Assembly (NCBI GenBank): GCA_937138415.1
Contig: CAKZPA010000040.1
Span: forward strand, 1-64,000
Direction: 5' to 3'
DNA: 64,000 bases
Source of the DNA: an uncultured Nitrospiraceae bacterium
GTDB taxonomy: Bacteria > Nitrospirota > Thermodesulfovibrionia > Thermodesulfovibrionales > SM23-35
Shown here one piece after another: positions 61,916 to 64,000 of the stretch. Positions within the stretch are counted from its first letter, which is position 1, and each line of letters starts with the position of its first letter. Made by a program: the position numbers and the translations under genes. The notes beneath the pieces were generated by a model, which saw only the letters and a program-made list of their open reading frames with translations, did not search any database and had not been told where the DNA came from.

Positions 61916-62982
61916 TCAACGAGAATGCGATAAAATCGTACCTGCTCCGCGCTTTTCCGCAAGCGCGCTCGATCGATATCAGAAGGCTCGGGTCCGGTGT
62001 CCAGGGCTCCGGGTTCCTCGTGGAGGTGGAGACTCCTGAAGGCATCGTGCCGTATGTCGTCAAAACGTTGCTCTCCGAAGGACTCGGGCATGACTATCCC
62101 TCCGACAGAGCGGCCGTATTCCTCCTCGATCTCGATGAATTCAAGAATTTACCGAGGCACGTGAAGGCGATCGACGTTTTTTCCGAAATGGAGGATGGCT
62201 CCATTCGCTCGATTGGCGGCGGTCGAGAATACTACTTGCTGATGGAGCGAGGGGAGGGCATTTCGTATTTCGAGGACTTGAAATCGTTTGCGCAGAAAGA
62301 CCGCCTTGGCGTGCTCGACAGAGAGAGGATTGTTGCGATGGCCGCCTACCTTGCCGGCATCCATAGCGTCAAAAAAGATTCACCGACGCTCTACAGGAGG
62401 AAGCTGCGGGATACGGTCGGCCACGGAGAGTGCCTGATGGGTGTCTTCGACACATATCCTGACGGGGTGCTCGACGACGGAACAATGTCACTTATTATAA
62501 CAAAATCAATTGAGTGGATAATAAGACTTAAACCAAAATATAATCGTTTATCCCAGATCCATGGGGATTTTCATCCCGGCAATATCTGGTTCAAAGACGC
62601 AACAACTGATTCGGGTTCCACGGATGCGGTGGACTTTATCCTCCTCGATAGGAGTCGCGGCCCGTGGGGAGAGCCTGCCGATGACGTCACCGCGCTCGCC
62701 ATCAATTATATTTTCTTCTCCCTCCTCAACCATGGGGACGTGAGAGGCGCCTATGGCGAAGGCTTCCGTCTCTTCTTCGATGAGTATATCACGCGAACCG
62801 GCGACCGAGAGATTACGTCCGTAGTGGCGCCCTTCTTCGCGTTTCGAGGTGCAGTTATCGCAAATCCCATATTTTATCCCGAAGTATCGCCATCCCAGAG
62901 GGAGTCCATTTTTCGCTTTGTGCTGAATGTGCTCGATGACGAGGCGTTCCGGTACGAATCGGTGGATGCGTATTTACGGTGA
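61912..62982 (+). CDS. Aminoglycoside phosphotransferase-like kinase
   Basis: A 356-residue APH/CotH-like kinase fold. The catalytic loop is IHGDFHPGNIWFKD near residue 218, and the metal motif appears as LLDRSRGPWGEPADD (D-R-S in place of D-x-E). The N lobe has GSGVQGSGFLVEVETPEG. It probably phosphorylates a small molecule, not certainly an antibiotic. The start is a GTG at 61912. A 70-base patch at 62481-62550 is very AT-rich (23% GC by my count) within the otherwise GC-rich gene. It converges with the exonuclease gene with a 9-base overlap. Confidence 0.82.
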   Translation: MINENAIKSYLLRAFPQARSIDIRRLGSGVQGSGFLVEVETPEGIVPYVVKTLLSEGLGHDYPSDRAAVFLLDLDEFKNLPRHVKAIDVFSEMEDGSIRSIGGGREYYLLMERGEGISYFEDLKSFAQKDRLGVLDRERIVAMAAYLAGIHSVKKDSPTLYRRKLRDTVGHGECLMGVFDTYPDGVLDDGTMSLIITKSIEWIIRLKPKYNRLSQIHGDFHPGNIWFKDATTDSGSTDAVDFILLDRSRGPWGEPADDVTALAINYIFFSLLNHGDVRGAYGEGFRLFFDEYITRTGDREITSVVAPFFAFRGAVIANPIFYPEVSPSQRESIFRFVLNVLDDEAFRYESVDAYLR

Positions 62983-63648
62983 GAAGCGGATATAGTTTTC
63001 CCAGTAGGACAGGAGTTCGCCCGTCGCTCTGAGATCGCGAACACAGTATCGCGCGATATCGAGGCATCTCCCGGACTTAAACAAGTCCTTTACCTCAAGA
63101 CCCGTAACACCTTCTGATTTTGGGCTTTTTATTCCGAAAGCCTTGCACCACATGTCGAGGCTGAACTTTCGCCGAGAAGCACCGTAAAAAGTCAACTGAT
63201 CCAACAGATCTATGTGTATGTCCGCGTACCGGTTGGGCATCAGGTCGCGCGTGGGTTTTATCTTATTGATGGCACTCCGAACGAGGATAAAGGGGCAGTC
63301 AAAACTCCTGCCGTTGAATGTAATGAATTGTTTGTATCGGGGTATGATATCCCAGAATTTTCCGATGATCTCCGCTTCCGTTCCGGTTTCGAACACGATA
63401 CCGTCTTCCTCGAAGGGGAGCAAGGGCTCGCCAGTGGTTTGGAAAAAGACGAAACCTTTTTGCGAGTCGGGTTCGAGGAGACCGATCGCCACGATTTGGG
63501 CGGTGAGGGGATAAAAGGATAAGCGATCTTTCATTTCCTCTTTTTCGTCGTCCGTTTCCGCGTATTTGAGGAAGTATTCCTGTGTTCGCCTATCGAGGGA
63601 TTCGAAATCTTGAGCGTAGGTCTCGATGTCAACGATAACTTTCGACAT
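62974..63648 (-). CDS. DEDDy 3'-5' exonuclease, PolB-like predicted
   Basis: A 224-residue ribonuclease H-fold exonuclease. The catalytic set is Asp-x-Glu in VIVDIETYAQDFE, Asp in FNGRSFDCPFILVRSA, and Tyr-x3-Asp in IARYCVRDLRATGEL, the DEDDy pattern of DNA polymerase B-type proofreading nucleases. The family is often annotated as a predicted 3'-5' exonuclease related to the PolB exonuclease domain. I chose ATG 63648 (MSKVIVDIE) although the frame is open to 63741. Its role may be RNA or DNA repair. Confidence 0.88.
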   Translation of the reverse strand: MSKVIVDIETYAQDFESLDRRTQEYFLKYAETDDEKEEMKDRLSFYPLTAQIVAIGLLEPDSQKGFVFFQTTGEPLLPFEEDGIVFETGTEAEIIGKFWDIIPRYKQFITFNGRSFDCPFILVRSAINKIKPTRDLMPNRYADIHIDLLDQLTFYGASRRKFSLDMWCKAFGIKSPKSEGVTGLEVKDLFKSGRCLDIARYCVRDLRATGELLSYWENYIRFSP

Positions 63649-63857
63649 GCAATTGATATTATATAGGGAATGCGCTGCGGTTTTCCAAAAAAGGGAGTCT
63701 ATCCCGAAAAGAGGAGCGGAGTGAAGCGACATTGCGCTCAATGCATTGAAATATCATCAAAATATGGTATGGCATGGAAACTGCTTATGTGGTGACGACG
63801 CATAGCAGAACGGAGAATGGAAACGGTGACCAAAAGAACGCGATGGGGAGGTCGGAT

Positions 63858-64000
63858 ATGAAAAAGTGGAAATGGATAGGAATCGGTCTCGTCTTTTTGA
63901 TTCTCGCCGCGTCGTTCCCGGCCGCTGCGGAGGAAGTCGGGACCGCGCGTCTCAGTCTGATCGAAGGAGACGTTGTCGTCCTTACCCCGGATACCGACGA
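63858..64000 (+). CDS. Partial secreted protein, FecR/DUF6600-like, cut by the window edge
   Basis: ATG 63858 behind a GGGGAGG site encodes a signal peptide (WIGIGLVFLILAASFPAAAE, cut after about residue 25) and then GTARLSLIEGDVVVLTPDTD, which resembles the start of FecR-like or DUF6600 envelope proteins. Only 47 codons are in the window. A possible promoter, TTGAAA-N16-TATGGC, lies at 63746-63773. Confidence 0.65.
   Translation, partial: MKKWKWIGIGLVFLILAASFPAAAEEVGTARLSLIEGDVVVLTPDTD

Overview
The window looks like a chromosomal segment of a Gram-negative, anaerobic or microaerobic bacterium with moderately high GC. It carries outer-membrane efflux genes, a GspC-like protein, a complete rnfCDGEAB cluster, F-type ATP synthase a and c genes apart from the F1 genes, a radical SAM heme-synthesis gene beside hemE and hemH, and stand-alone c-di-GMP and sigma-54 regulators. 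This mix is most like Nitrospirota (Thermodesulfovibrionia-like) or a neighbouring sulfate-reducer lineage. That placement is an inference from gene content and was not tested by search.

Layout. 1-0.3 kb: edge of an insertion sequence. 0.3-5.4 kb: an orphan ORF, an FKBP-TPR-glycosyltransferase fusion, a GspC-like protein, panB, and a HEPN/nucleotidyltransferase pair beside a decayed nucleotidyltransferase. 5.5-6.3 kb: tRNA-Ala and panD. 6.5-18.1 kb: an efflux region with a TetR regulator and its operators, a TolC/adaptor/RND pump, a broken macA-macB set, and an EmrAB pump. 18.1-23.6 kb: a phosphoesterase, an NtrC-like activator, then a GntR/TauE chimera, a membrane protein and a frameshifted universal stress protein. 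23.8-29.6 kb: housekeeping genes (M50 protease, rplI, dnaB, a Memo-like gene, PilZ, rplU, rpmA, obgE). 29.6-38.7 kb: HEAT and HD-GYP proteins sharing an N-terminal domain, a zinc-ribbon HTH protein, an unusual CysRS-like protein, tyrS, a Nudix hydrolase and a GAF histidine kinase. 38.8-49.9 kb: a long minus-strand series reading hflX, ahbD-like, hemE, hemH, rnfCDGEAB, carbonic anhydrase. 50.2-54.7 kb: a macro-domain gene, then PBP1A, a TPR protein, atpB and atpE. 54.8-63.6 kb: dnaE, accA, uvrC, two kinase-like genes and a DEDDy exonuclease. 63.9 kb: start of a secreted FecR-like protein.

Themes. (1) Energy and heme: Rnf links ferredoxin/NADH to an ion gradient, and the adjacent heme genes suggest an anaerobic route ending in an AhbD-type radical SAM step. 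(2) Efflux: three tripartite-type systems stand in a row and the middle one is dead. (3) Between about 13.0 and 23.5 kb several genes carry frameshifts and deletions, while the following 40 kb of core genes is intact. (4) Several genes (dnaE, tyrS, PBP1A) have a sigma70-type promoter whose predicted start point falls on or within a few bases of the start codon, with no Shine-Dalgarno sequence, which suggests leaderless mRNAs. (5) The CysRS-like protein lacks two zinc ligands and the anticodon-binding tail, so it may not be a tRNA synthetase. No CRISPR array, rRNA gene or intact prophage was seen.
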